Origin: Micrasema longulum
Taxonomy: Eukaryota; Arthropoda; Insecta; Trichoptera; Brachycentridae
Direction: 5' to 3'
Length of the DNA: 64,000 bases
NCBI GenBank assembly: GCA_022494885.1
Contig: JAGVSM010005047.1
Span: 62,001 to 126,000 of the forward strand
The translations under genes were made by a program, and so were the position numbers. The notes under the pieces were generated by a model that was given only the letters and a program-made list of their open reading frames with translations, did no database searches and was not told where the DNA came from. Of this stretch, positions 31,255 to 42,490 are shown piece after piece. Within the stretch, counting starts at the first letter, position 1; each line of letters opens with the position of its first letter.

Positions 31255-31340
31255 TGTTTTCGTGAATCGAACACGGGAATTGTAGCCAAACGCGGTAATC
31301 CCCGCGCCTCTGGTGAACATTCAACCATTCATAAAATTGT
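31255..31340 (-). mobile_element. Diverged SINE head
   Basis: The minus strand has CGTGTTCGATTCACG as a B-box region and GGTTGAATGTTCACCAGAGG upstream. Family assignment is uncertain. Confidence 0.35.
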
Positions 31341-31379
31341 TTTTAATCTGTGTAAGAGCAAAAAAGTCAAGTAAAATTT

Positions 31380-31870
31380 TCTCTTTGTAAGCTCGTTACG
31401 TTTGGCCCCTCGTCACCTTTTGAGATTTTATATTCCCTTATCCCATGACGTCATCCCCCCACCTACGCTAGTGTAGGCGGGGTGCGAGGGGAGGAGAGAC
31501 GAGAGCGCTATGTTAGGGTGGGTCGGGAACCCCCGAGAAAGTATTACCCAGAGGGTTGAGTCACGGACACAGCTGATAGAGTTTATTCTTTCTGGGAATG
31601 GAAATGTACGTGATGGAATGCTTGAACGTATTTATTTGATGGCTCTCAGTTCTGGGTCCTTGCTGGAATCCGCAGAACTGTTTTTAATATTTTTGTGAGA
31701 AATATTTGGAGCAACACGGAAAATGGCGAATGATGTTCTAGGTACAACCAGGGCTGGTATTCCAAACGCGCTCGCGGCTGTATTATCTCGTATATTTACA
31801 TACAAATATTTTGTATCTAAATACACGAGAAAAACTGTTTTCTCGTGCCGCGAGAGTGGTTCAGAATAGC
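31380..31870. other. No recognised gene
   Basis: A GC-richer stretch (for example CCACCTACGCTAGTGTAGGC and GGGAGGAGAGACGAGAG) with short open frames on both strands. I see no domain. Confidence 0.3.
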
Positions 31871-31883
31871 ACCCCAGGGCCAT

Positions 31884-32265
31884 AATGAGGAAGTTCGGTG
31901 TTTTTTTTTTTAAACAATAATTTTCTAATTAACTATTAAAGTAAGGCATTTTTTTATTATTTTAATTTTATGTATCGTATCGTATGTTAAGCGCTATGAT
32001 TTTTTAAAGTTTTGTGTTTCTGAAATAACTTCACGTGTGATGTCAGAGGTTCTCTTCCCTTATTCTCGATTAGTTCTTCCGTTGGTCCATTGACGGAAAG
32101 CAAGCGGAAATTTTACATAACTCTCTTATCATTGGTAGATTTATATGAATCAGTAACTTCGTTTAAATTAATTAGTTTTTATTAAAATATTTTAAATATT
32201 TTTTTGCGTCTAATTTTAGGAAACTTTGCCATACATCTTAATGCTCCAATTTGTTTTTATTTCAA
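31884..32265 (+). mobile_element. MITE B copy, right end lost
   Basis: Starts AATGAGGAAGTTCGGTG, continues GCGCTATGATTTTTTAAAGT, ATTAGTTCTTCCGTTGGTCC and AAACTTTGCCATACATCTTA, then loses similarity before the right TIR. Confidence 0.65.
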
Positions 32266-32279
32266 AATGGAGATAGATT

Positions 32280-32580
32280 TGTTCACCCCTAAGTGCATTT
32301 TTTGTCTTAGATAAAAAATTCATTTTATAATAAATAAGTAAAAAATATATCTTATTTATCAATTATACAAATATTTTTTGTAATGATAATATGGTTGAAT
32401 GTTTTTTTAAATAATAACATGTTAAAATTGTGCCTATATATCTACAATAGGTTTTAATTTTTATGAGTTTATTGCCATACAAATTTGTAGATTTGAAGTG
32501 TTATTTATACTGTATTTTTTTCTGTTACACAAATTATTCATATCTACACTAAGTAAAAAAACAAAAATTAATATTTTGAA
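32280..32580. other. No recognised feature
   Basis: AT-rich sequence, no match. Confidence 0.4.
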
Positions 32581-32634
32581 TTAATTATAGAAATAAAAGA
32601 CGCGCGATACTTAAATCCGCATATTTAAAAACAC

Positions 32635-32678
32635 CAATGGTCGGTTTCATCGCTTTCGCCACGTCTTCGAGACTGGTA
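32635..32678 (-). ncRNA. Hammerhead-like motif C, core altered as in motif A
   Basis: Minus strand: ACCAGT, then CTCGAAGA, stem II around GGC-GAAA-GCGAT, GAAA and CCGACCATTGG. The flank AAATAAAAGACGCGCGATAC at 32592-32611 matches AAATAAAAGACGAGTGATAC near 15447, so motifs A and C belong to one element family. The stem III and cleavage bases have drifted; probably inactive. Confidence 0.45.
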
Positions 32679-32699
32679 TCTTTATTATAAAGTTCAGAA

Positions 32700-33235
32700 T
32701 ATTTATAAATAAACAACAAGGATAGGATCTATCTTACGTCAAACTCCTCTTTTGAAATTTGCGGCATTCTACTGCGGTAGCCGCCTTAGCTTGGCGATTG
32801 ACTTGCAGCACTGATCATATGTTGTTCGGAGGGTTTTGATTTGGGTGGGTCTGGGATAAAACTTATTTCAAAATAACGGTCGCTGACCACATTTTTTTTT
32901 GCATGGAAGGTAAACAATTGTAGGGGAGACCGGCGCTAGTGGACCCACTTTAACTTCGTGATTAAAAAAGGGGGAAAAAAAGCCTCTTACCGATTGAATA
33001 TTAATCGAATTTTGTAATATATAGATTTGATTATGTGATCATACAATAAAAAACTTAAAACATCTGCCTATCAGGAAGCAACTATGTTTACAGAAAACTC
33101 CGTCCGGTGGGTCGACCAACCCCGGGTGTGGGGCTATTAGACTTTAAGTATTGGATTAGTTGACTCATTCCAAAATAAAAGGATAATGTTAGATAAATCA
33201 AGTAAAAAATACTAAAAGGCATGATTTATATTTCG
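32700..33235. other. No recognised feature
   Basis: No gene or matched repeat. Part of it (32740-32960) is less AT-rich, but no domain is visible. Confidence 0.35.
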
Positions 33236-33239
33236 ATTC

Positions 33240-33415
33240 AACAATGTTTTGAGTATGTCCAAATGCTTGCAGACTGGCTGGATTTTCTTCCTAGGGGGTT
33301 GTTCGTATTAAAATTTATTGCAACAGAGAAGGGAAACATCTTTGAGAAGGGAATATGGAAGTCTAGGCATTTATAGGGCTTATGACTTGTCATTGGCTGG
33401 TTTAAGTGGCCCAGT
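33240..33415 (+). repeat. Repeat A copy with upstream flank
   Basis: GTTTTGAGTATGTCCAAATG and GCAGACTGGCTGGATTTTCT precede ATTGCAACAGAGAAGGGAAA and the usual body to GGCTGGTTTAAGTGGCCC. The same upstream flank (AAATATTTGTAGACAAAAGA, CTGGATTTAACCCCCTAGGG) precedes the copy at 43240, so the family unit extends beyond the core. Confidence 0.7.
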
Positions 33416-33419
33416 AGAC

Positions 33420-34160
33420 AAAGTCAGTGTGTGTAAAGTTAGTAGTAATATGTTGGTAAAGATTATATCAATTAGTAGTTATTGTGATTATGCATTGGTT
33501 GTAAATAGCGTTCCCAAATTAGGTGAGTCGAGTAACCCCAATGCCGCTGAGTCGACTAGCCCAAGTCGTCAGTTTTCATTTGAAAGCATTATTTCCAGTA
33601 AACGGCTGGTCCGACAAGAAAACAACTACCGCTAACCACTTACGAAGGATGCAAGATTAGCATTCGTTATACGTATATTTACCCCGTAATAGAGGACGAA
33701 AATTTTGGTTTTGACATAATAATAACTCAATTTTATAATATTTGGAGTTACCGTAGTTTTCCTTTCTCTCGCGTACATAATTAATTTTACTGATATCTTC
33801 TGACCTCTGGTTGACACGGTTTTCTTACTATTTCATTCACAAACTATCATTATATTATTTAATGTTTACTATAAATATATTATATGTTTATCAACCTACG
33901 ATATACGAGTCAACGAACTCATTATAAAAACATGTCTTTTTAGAAATATTATTTTCCTGTTTTATTTTATTTTGTTTAATTTGGGAAACCAACAGTTCTA
34001 CATACATATTTATTGTAAACAATAGATATAGTGTATAAACTAAGAACCAATAACAGATTTCCACAAATTGTACAAAGTAAAGAAAATATATTTAAAAAAA
34101 AAAACTGTAAATGGGGCGGGATTTGGACAGGGAAGAGGGGGGGATAAGGAGGGGACAAAC
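33420..34160. other. No recognised feature
   Basis: AT-rich, without domain or repeat matches. Confidence 0.35.
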
Positions 34161-34189
34161 TAAAAATAATTTTAATACAACGAACTACT

Positions 34190-34628
34190 TTCGTGACGTC
34201 ACTCGTTTTTCCAAATCAACCAATGATAAGAGAGTTGTGATAGTAATTATAATATTAAATCTGTATTAACCATTATATATACACTTTGATAAACAAAACA
34301 AAATATTTCAAAAAACAAATGTATACACGGTTAAATGGTGGGTTTATTGCCACTAGGAATTTCTTACAATCTTACCAAAAACAAATTTAAAATACAATAA
34401 TAAAAAAAGTAAAAAATAATCAATGAAAAAAAAATTAATAATAAAGTTCTATAAATTGAAAGTCTAGAAAAATAGAAACAGTAAAAATAGATGTGATAGA
34501 TTTCCGGCCTACGGTAATCTATCACATCTACTTGTGAGATGAAACACGTGAAGTAATTTAAAAATACAAAACTCATAGTGCTGATAATACGATACATATT
34601 TTTTTTTAAAACACTGAACTTCCTCATT
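34190..34628 (-). mobile_element. MITE B copy with internal LINE tail
   Basis: Blocks GTGACGTCACTCGTTTTTCC, ACCAATGATAAGAGAGTTGT, GTGATAGATTTCCGG and ATAGTGCTGATAATACGATA, ending CACTGAACTTCCTCATT. A GGTGGGTTTATTGCC-type antisense LINE end at 34330-34370 is inserted between them. The left end is missing. Confidence 0.6.
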
Positions 34629-34645
34629 ACCTACAGAATAAGGGC

Positions 34646-34896
34646 CCAGGGCCCTGATTACGATGGGAAGTTAACAGAGTTTTTTTCGACTGTCTACAAA
34701 GATAAATCGATATTTGTGTACGAAAATGAGTATATTTGCGTGAAAATGAATAGTACCTTCGTCGGTAACCTATATTTGAAGATGTTTAGAAGAAAAAAAT
34801 GTATGCATATTCTGCTTTTCATACAGAAAACTCAATTTTACTCTGTAGATAAAATGGAAGATGAATGTTAACTTCCCATTGTAATCGGGGCCCTGG
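34646..34896. mobile_element. MITE C, 251 bp with 30-bp TIRs
   Basis: Left end CCAGGGCCCTGATTACGATG continuing GGAAGTTAAC; the right end is its complement with two mismatches in 30. It directly follows MITE B and precedes a SINE remnant. An isolated end of the same family is at 42617-42646. CAGGG-type ends are common in hAT MITEs, but I see no 8-bp duplication. The open frame across it is not a gene. Confidence 0.7.
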
Positions 34897-35459
34897 TCCG
34901 CGAGTCCGCGACACTACACACGGGACAACTGCCCACAGCCCGATTTTTAATTTAAATTTTTAAGTTATTTACATAATATTGTCAAACGAGAAAACTATTT
35001 TGGCCTCTAACGGAAGTTCAGCAGAAACAACTCGTTCTATTTTCAACTGCTAGTCCCAGAATAGACATTCCCTAACGACTGAAGGTGTATTTACAGATTC
35101 TATATATTCTTCTAACGTCTTCTCTTTGTTACTGCCTGCTACGTACAATACGAGTATGTACATGTACGGACGCCCACAGCTCCGCACCCTCGGCATAGTG
35201 ATTTATTTTTCCTGGCGAACAAGAAATATCTTAACCCTTAAATGTATCGTGATGGAAATTTCTATCATACTCGTATCAAATATTTAGATACTCAGTGAAA
35301 ATCAGATAACGCCTGCAAAATACCCGTTCTCCTCTACGAATGCGAACCGTGGCACCTCACTAAAATAGCCAAATACTATAGGGCCTTACTTATTAAATTT
35401 CCTTATACCAGGTTTACACTAAGAAATAACTATACTCTAGAAATAATATAAACCCTAGT

Positions 35460-35650
35460 TGTCTCTTCTTTAAACCTGCGGGATCACGCCGTCCTGGAAG
35501 GCCGTCAATGACGATCTTTAGACTTTATTCGGCGGAATTAAGGGGCGCTGGATTGACTTGGGAAGAAGCGAGAGTGCTGGCTGGCGATAGGGTCTCCTGG
35601 AGGCAACTGGTGATGTCCACATGCTCCACTTAGGAGCGGATGTGGAAAAG
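35460..35650 (+). pseudogene. LINE ORF2 C-terminal fragment
   Basis: Reads RGSRRPGRPSMTIFRLYSAE, LRGAGLTWEEARVLAGDR and VSWRQLV before a stop, then GAAGAAGAAG. This is the reverse-transcriptase tail (GRP...LTWEEA..LA.DR..WR) and is related to the one on the minus strand at 10395-10600. The upstream element is missing. Confidence 0.65.
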
Positions 35651-35654
35651 AAGA

Positions 35655-36190
35655 AGAAGTTAAATAACGTTTATCAGCTGGAGTAGTTGATGTTTGATAT
35701 AAAACATTTTTTTAATGTGATACAAAAAATCCTTCATTTAAGGATTAATTTGAGCTTTTATCTCTGTGCTTTGTTCTCCCCCGACAAAAATATTTAAAAA
35801 CATATTGTATTTCAAATTTAACAAAGCAAAATATTTAGTCGAATCAAAACCTTGATTACGGGCTTAATTCAATGTTGTCATGTTAATGAATCAAAAGTTA
35901 ACTTTGCATCTATGACTTAAAGGCCTTTTGCATAAAAAAAGTTAATAACAGGCAACCCTCCTATAACACAATCTCCAACAACACGGTTTCGCTCTAACGC
36001 TGTTAAAATTTTGCGGAAATTATTAGGATATTAGCATACAATACGTTCAAGATTTATTGAAGGAAGATGAAATCGGAGAAGCTGATTTGTTAGAAATGGA
36101 TTCCCTGTCACAGAACAGAGTTAGTTTTCCCATTTAGACTGTCAATGTAAATTATATTAATATTTTTCTTTTATTTTTGCATAGTTAGAT
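35655..36190. other. No recognised feature
   Basis: The block around 35950-36010 (CCTCCTATAACACAATCTCC, GTTTCGCTCTAACGCTG) resembles ends of pogo/Tigger-derived repeats but is too short to claim. Confidence 0.3.
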
Positions 36191-36192
36191 AA

Positions 36193-36193
<1 letters not shown>

Positions 36194-36235
<42 letters not shown>
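36194..36235. repeat. (AT)n microsatellite
   Basis: About 20 AT dinucleotides in an uninterrupted run. Confidence 0.95.
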
Positions 36236-36237
<2 letters not shown>

Positions 36238-36529
36238 TTTAGTATTACAGACTCATTATTTTCTTGATATTTTTAATGGCACGGTTATTTTTGTTCATCG
36301 CCATTAACTTCTGTTTAGATTGTCCCCCTTCCAAACGTTTCTAATGTGTTTCTATAATATTGATGTTGGGGCAGCCAAACGCATGGTTTAGGATCAGTTT
36401 GTTTTCTTACGAGATAACATTCTGATGTATTTAATGGGGGAGGACGCAAGAAAGAATAACGATGAAAGGCCGAATGGTTTATTCGTGGAATCTTAATCCG
36501 AAAGACTTATTGGAAAATGGTTATTTAAT

Positions 36530-36600
36530 AAACCTGTAGCTGCAAGACGCATAAGTATTATTAACGTACACCGCCTTCGAGTTGATTTTCACGAAAGTTG
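36530..36600 (+). mobile_element. LINE/SINE 3' end of the AGCTGCAAGACG family
   Basis: CTGTAGCTGCAAGACGCATA, then CGTACACCGCCTTCGAGTTG and TTTTCACGAAAGTTGTGCC, matching the end of the tandem array at 30655-30760. Confidence 0.5.
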
Positions 36601-36720
36601 TGCCATAATCATCCGTAATAATAATTAAACGCTTGAAAAAAAACATAAATATTTCGGTCCTTTATTATTCATTTTCAAGCATTACCTTTGTGGTTAAACA
36701 TTTCACACTTACCGACTTTT

Positions 36721-36769
36721 CTGTGTCAACCGGTTTCGAAACGCACCTGTTTCTTCGTCAGGACACAAG
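36721..36769 (-). ncRNA. Hammerhead ribozyme-like motif D, best core
   Basis: Minus strand from 36769: stem I CTTGTGTC pairs with GACACAG (36727-36721); core CTGACGA (36761-36755) fits CUGANGA; stem II GAAAC/GTTTC closes a short loop; then GAAA (36737-36734), CCGG as a 2-bp stem III, and the permitted cleavage triplet GUU just before GACACAG. One unpaired A sits between the core and stem II. Minimal stem III hammerheads are known in Penelope-like retroelements and in retrozymes, where they cleave as dimers. No flanking protein of either type is seen. Confidence 0.6.
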
Positions 36770-37084
36770 TTACACTAACATGCAAATTCCATATATACCT
36801 ATACCATAGTAGTTGCACAAAAATATAAAACCACCGTGCTTATAGGACACATGTTAGTATAAGCTAACACGACTATAAGTGCCCGTGAGTGTTTTTATTT
36901 TATTTAAAGATATGTTGAATATTACAAAACGTATTTAAGAAAATAAACTATGCATTTACATAATCATTTCTAACGGATTCGATATGAGTAGTTCAAAATT
37001 AGTTTGGCGCAATGACACAAACCATTTTACTTCTACCCGTCTCCATTATCCATTTGTTAAAGCCTTTTTAAACATTATGTATGT

Positions 37085-37205
37085 ACATTATTTAACTGAC
37101 TATTTCGGGGGCAGTTTCCAACGAGTTGTAAATAACTCCCTAACGGAAAATGTGAATCAAGTTGTGACAGAGCGGAGTTCGAACCTCGGATTCTGATCCG
37201 CGTTC
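37085..37205 (-). mobile_element. SINE-2 fragment
   Basis: The minus strand has GAGGTTCGAACTCCGCTCTG, CACAACTTGATTCACATTTT and AGGGAGTTATTTACAACTCG followed by TTGGAAACTGCCCCC: the SINE-2 body with the B box at its start. Confidence 0.65.
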
Positions 37206-37299
37206 GTTTGTTATTTTCGTGGAAAAAATACTTAAATCGTAAAGTTTTAAATTTATTTAAATTTCTGCATAACGGAGCTGTTGTCCACTCCTTAATCTT

Positions 37300-37510
37300 A
37301 CGTCAGCAAGTTTGCCTACAATGCTAGAGGTCTCGGGTTCGATTCCCGACATAGTTGACGCGAAATGTTTTGTTGAAAAGGTATTTTTACACTAGAATAT
37401 TAGTGTCTGGACTGGCACCTGAATCGTAAAACTGATTATCTTATCTTCATGTTACAAAAATGATCAAGGTGCATTCGATTAAAAAATTATCAAGGCGCGA
37501 AAAGGGTAAC
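37300..37510 (+). mobile_element. SINE-1 copy with damaged 5' end
   Basis: GAGGTCTCGGGTTCGATTCC (intact B box), TTTTTACACTAGAATATT, GTCTGGACTGGCACCTGAA and ACAAAAATGATCAAGG. The A-box region is not recognisable. Confidence 0.7.
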
Positions 37511-37529
37511 AATGACGATGATTATGAAC

Positions 37530-38500
37530 AGGGCGAGGTCAGGTACTGTAGTACTCTGCTATTTGCAAAAAATAACTCGAGTGCTAAACTGGCCATGCTA
37601 GATAGAAACTAAGGGAACCTTTGATCTTAGTTTTTTTTACATACGAGTAGGAAACTCAAAGAGAAGTTCTAGAAGCTTTAACGATGCCAAGTTCGGGTTT
37701 AAATACTTCTAGGTAAAGGCGGACTGTAAATTGAAAACGAATTTCATTCAGTTTTGTGATAGGGAAATATTTGAAGAAAGGATAGGAACATGGAATGGAT
37801 ACCTACCTTTAATATGATGTGAATGTTCTCCAATTTCGGGCACTGGATGACGAAGTGGACTATTAAATGTAACAATGTTTTCGACGATGCGCGACGAATC
37901 CAAGCACTTTTATGTGATTTTATGTGAAGTGAAAAATGTTGTTTTGTTTTTGTTCTACATCCGAATCTTCTAATTTTAAATTTCTTCTATCTTCATGTTA
38001 GGTAGGTACCATAAGGATGGGTCAAGGGAAGGATGGGAAAGAACGGTAATCGGCCAGTAATAGTATCGATAAATGCTGTTATTTACTTAACATATGTACT
38101 GTATATCTACCACTTTCTTTCATCCTATTTTAGGGGCAGTTGCACCAAAAAAGTTTACAAACCTTTAAAGGTCGTTTATACGTGGACAGTACAATATTGT
38201 TTTGTCCCAGAACTCGACTATTGTTCACGTGTAAACAACAATTTATAGGACAAAAAATTGTCTTCAGACATTGCCACTGAGATAGACAAGCATGCTATCT
38301 CCGCGAAACAATGATACACCCACCACCGTGAACGTGTCGTTCCCGCATATTTTTTCTCCCGAAAATGGAGGCAGAAAAAAGCCTTTTTATTATTTGGTTC
38401 GATCTTTAACAACTCTAGTTCATCTTGTTATATAATAAATATTATTTTTCATGAACTTGTCTGTAATAAACGCCGTCGTGTATTCTTTTTTGCAGCGCTC
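37530..38500. other. No recognised feature
   Basis: Mixed AT-rich sequence; the small open frames at 38033-38412 carry no recognisable domain. Confidence 0.35.
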
Positions 38501-38514
38501 ACGTGTGTAATAAT

Positions 38515-38670
38515 AAATAACAAATATTTCATTTTGAGGGCCATTTTCAACGAGTAGCAAACAACTCACTATTAGAAAATAAGATCAAGTTGGGGTACAG
38601 TGGGATCCGAACCACGGACCTTTGAGCCGTGAGTCCGAGACACTAGCCACGGGACCACAACCCAAATTTA
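38515..38670 (-). mobile_element. SINE-2 copy, nearly complete
   Basis: Minus strand: GGGTTGTGGTCCCGTGGCTA, GTGTCTCGGACTCACGGCTC, GGTTCGGATCC (B box, one change), TTGATCTTATTTTCTAATAG and TGAGTTGTTTGCTACTCGTT. Confidence 0.75.
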
Positions 38671-39439
38671 AATTTGTGTCTCATGCCTCTATGTAAAAAT
38701 ACAAAAATCCCGCGAGGCGACTAACCTCGCACAAAACATCGTAAATTGGCACATTTTATCCTTTGTGATACTCGTTTGAACCCTTTATTCTCTGTGGAGA
38801 TTATTCTATACCACGCTATCACTAGATTCATGTTCGCATTTATCGTGACACATGCCCTAGTTGGCCGGGGGTGAGTCGCCTCAGATCGGGACACTAAATC
38901 AGTGCATCTCCATTCTGGTTCTCTTTTCCACCCTTCTGATTCACGGGAGAGCATGAAAAGTGGTGACAGTCCAATTTGTAGGAATAATTCGCTGTCATTT
39001 TGCTCCGGTATCATCTCAAATAGAAACGCATAATAATGCTATCTATTACTCTCTCCTTTTTACCCTTACCCGTAAGTAAAGGCGAATAAAATACCGCATA
39101 GAACAGCGTGTTTCGATCATTTGTTACATAAGACGAGATTAGTTTAAATCTGCGGATGCCAGATCAGACAAACCAAGATATTCCAGTAAAAAAAAAGCGA
39201 ACAAAATTTTATGCCAGTCTCATTTAATTTGTAATGGCTTGTTTAAGAGACAGGCTAGCACGTCCTCGAGTTCTTTAAGTTACTGCCAAAATATATCCTT
39301 CAAGATTTTAGCAACCAACTTTTTTTTAATAATGTTTTCCTTTTTCCTTAGAATTTTTTAGTATATCTGAAGGTTTCTTGAACCTAGCTGAATAAATTAA
39401 AGTACTACGATGGAAAAAATGTATCTATTGATAACTTCG

Positions 39440-39833
39440 TCTCCAACTTTCTGTAGACTAAGAGCTGTTGTTGCTGGATTTTTTTCTTGTGATGCTAAAC
39501 TCCAGCCATCTCCTCAACGCTTTTAGAGTCTCCGGTGGACGTTTTCCATCAGTATTCAGGTATGTATGGGATTCTCGTGGAATTTATTATATGTACATGT
39601 TGGCACCAGTAACGTCGACGCTTTCGCCTCCATCTGATAACATCTCGAACCTCAGACCTCTCGGGATGTCGTGACACGATCACGCAAAGTCTTCCCGGTT
39701 GTCCTTAGCATACTTTTGGTCTTGACAGTATCCACTTTCACTTCAATGCCATATGTGAGGATAGATCTCACACAGGGCTTGCAAATGCGTATCTTGCTAT
39801 CTGTTCTGATATCTTTATTCCTCTACAATGTCA
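39440..39833 (-). pseudogene. LINE reverse-transcriptase C-terminal fragment
   Basis: Minus strand reads IRICKPCVRSILTYGIEVKV, then DTVKTKSMLRTTGKTLRDRV, with frameshifts beyond. The signature (LY..C.RP.LTYG.E....T....R.L...E...LR...G.TLRDR) is that of non-LTR reverse-transcriptase connection regions. A perfect palindrome lies at its upstream edge (39834-39884). Confidence 0.65.
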
Positions 39834-39884
39834 GGTTGCCTGAGAAATGTCATGTAGAGTCTACATGACATTTCTCAGGCAACC
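39834..39884. repeat. Perfect 25-bp inverted repeat with 1-nt spacer
   Basis: 39834-39858 and 39860-39884 are exact reverse complements around a single G, beginning GGTTGCCTGAGAAATG. It sits where the antisense LINE fragment stops. Confidence 0.95.
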
Positions 39885-39899
39885 CGACGCAGATGCAGC

Positions 39900-41070
39900 T
39901 TTATCTACCTGAGGCCTTAATTCTCTGGGGAGGCCATGAGTTTTAATAACCAGTCAACTTTTTTTTTTTTTTTCAAAACTTTAATACGGTGGCTTATTAT
40001 TTTCACCACCAAGTCATACGACATCTGAAATTAACATTTTCGTTCATTTTTAAATCATGATTTGATGTTTTTTTTCTAATTTCCTTTTTAATGACTGTCT
40101 AGATTCTTCAAGGATATCCAATCCCTTATAATGTTGAGGGCGTTAGAGTCTTGGCAATGAGAAGTAGTTACCAACATTGTCTTTATATGTAGATTGATTG
40201 GTTGGCAATGTTGCAATGCTGTTAGGAATTGAACTCGGATCCTCGGGCGTTATCATATTGATTACCATGCGGACTAATAACTACCTACGACGTCACACGT
40301 ATCAGAGCTGTTATAGTTATTATAGTTGTTGCTGCAAATTCTTGTTATTGCAATATAGTTGGTTGCGCCACTAGCCAGAAGCTGATGGACGCTCGAATTA
40401 CAGGTTCGCAGATTTTCGTTATCTCTACATTCTTCGCCACTGAACCCTAATCCAAATTAATGCAATTACCTACCTTGTAATGGGATTCTTGGCACTTCAT
40501 CGATTCGGAACTTCTCTCGCGGCAAGCAGGATCAGATCCTGTGGTTAGGAAGGCACTAGTTTATATTGATATGCGATAACACGACACATTGGATTATTGA
40601 TCACTAAAACAAATTATTTGCGATCGCGCTGGGATTATGAAAACACGTGTGCACTCAGTGACAGTTTGCTTGTTATTCGGGTCGGAATATGGTACAGCAG
40701 GAATTACAACATTTTTACCAGGGTCCAGTAGGTAGCGAATAAATCTAACGCCGCAATACAGTAAATGTGCTGTACACAAACACATAAAGTACATGTGGTG
40801 TAACCAATGATCATGATAAAGAATGACATTATCCAATAAAAGCCTCCCATCCAATATGCCAAATTTCAGCGAAGAAAGAGGCAATGAAAGCAATGGAGTT
40901 ACGTTCAATTAAAATCGCGGTGTAATTGAAAAAATTAAGTGTTCATTTCTTGATTTTTTCCTCTCTTTTTTTAATATTGAACGAAGTAAGTCGATTTAAC
41001 CTTTGTGTGGCTCATACGAGTCTCCATAATAATACTAGACTTGATTTGTGTCTCTTTTTTGTGTAATGAA
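39900..41070. other. No gene; SINE-like head near 40205-40290
   Basis: Minus strand at 40210-40240 has GGATCCGAGTTCAATTCCTA, a weak B-box-like sequence, with CCGCATGGTAATCA upstream. Otherwise unrecognised. The open frame at 40594-40908 (-) has no domain. Confidence 0.3.
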
Positions 41071-41074
41071 ATCG

Positions 41075-41280
41075 TATTTTGCTTATAACAGGCCTAAATT
41101 ATACGATTATTTTTATAAATTATGGAAAAAAGTACACAGAACAATACATATGTGTTAAATTTTTGTTTATTAATACCCGTATTTAAAAATATGCTATCGT
41201 TTGCTTTGTAACATGACGTTACAGCACCGTCTCCAGAAGGATATTTTAGCGCAGTCTTTAAAGAGATAAATGTCAATTTC
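41075..41280 (+). repeat. Second copy of the 20225-20410 repeat
   Basis: Shares CTTATAACAGGCCTAAATTA, GTTTGCTTTGTAACATGACG, TTACAGCACCGTCTCCA and GCGCAGTCTTTAAAGAGATAA with 20225-20410. Confidence 0.5.
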
Positions 41281-41699
41281 TTGTTTGTTTGCCTTTTTTT
41301 ACATCGTACGAAGTAAGTCCACTGTCCATTTTAGAGTCATGAATGGGACATCCTTGTAAGTCGCGATAGCTCGTTCTTCTTGCAGTAGATTATTATGTAT
41401 GGCGATTTATATCATTGAAAAGCAGACATCGTGAACCGGCGCCGGCGATTTTATCCGCTGGTTATAAATTATTCTCGTCCAAATATGGGCCGGACGTCAG
41501 ATGTCAGATGGTGCGTTATTGTTCCTGCTATCGGTAGACTTGACATGCGATCATACTAATGCCCGTTACTATCGTATAAAAAGGCTAATTTTTTTACCAC
41601 TTTCACTCAGAGATTTTCTGTCTTCTCGTGACAAATCTTTTTTTTGTCACTCCAGGAGTAAACTGAAGTTTAGACGATTATTCTAGCAAAAACGGTAAC

Positions 41700-42490
41700 T
41701 ACTACTCATACCATCACGCCATTTCCCCGTAGGAGTTGGCAGAGAGAATGGACCGCCACACACCTCTATCCTGGCATACATTCCTAGCTTCCTCCACATT
41801 CATACATCTTGTCATACATGCCCTTCGGTTCTGTCTGCTTTTGACATGACCAGACTGACAAGATTTTGGTTTATCTGATCATGCCACGTCTTCCTTGGTC
41901 ATCCTCGTCTCACGTTGCCGTTCATTTTCGCCATATATACTTGTTTTACCATTCTTTCGTCGTCCATCCGTTCTACGTGACCAAACTGTATCAGAGACCC
42001 TTTCTTAATCTTATCAATTACACTTGACACAGATTTACACTCTCGCCTGATTTCATCATTCGTAACCCTGTCATACATTGATTTCCCACACATTCGTCTA
42101 AGAGATCGCATTTCAACCGCGTTCACTCGGCTTTCATCCTTCCTCTGCCAGTTCCATGTTTCACTTCCATACATAAGTGTTGGGACTAAAACTCCGTTGT
42201 GCACTGCCAGTTTAGCTTCGATTGACATATTTTATTATAAATTACTGTGCTCAGTGCTCCGCTCATTTTGTTGCCCGCATTCACTCTTCTTTTAACATCT
42301 TTTTCTACTCTTCCATCTCTTGAAAACATGCTTCCCAGATACACAAATTCTTTTACTTGTTCGAGACATTCGTTGTTTACATTTATTATTCAGTCAGTAA
42401 CCTTACTATCCCTTTCAAATACCATCACTTTTGACTTACTTTCGTTCATCGCCAATTCGCTATTTTTACAATTTTACTTAGTAGATTATT
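41700..42490 (-). pseudogene. RTE-like LINE ORF2 C-terminal third
   Basis: On the minus strand, upstream frames give VMVFERDSKVTD and EQVKEFVYLGSMFSRDGRVE, a frameshift region at about 42240, then AKLAVHNGVLVPTLMYGSET, RRMCGKSMYDRVTNDEI, GSLIQFGHVERMDDERMVKQ and RRGRPRKTWHDQ. The order is that of the RT connection region and C-terminus of RTE-type elements in insects. The FADD active site is not present. The 3' flank at 41700-41760 (CGGGGAAATGGCGTGATGG on the minus strand) equals that at 3290 and 26590. Confidence 0.75.

Noticed and set aside
39557..39570. CAG|GTATGT as a second ratchet point
   Set aside because: It lacks a proper pyrimidine tract and lies in antisense LINE coding sequence.
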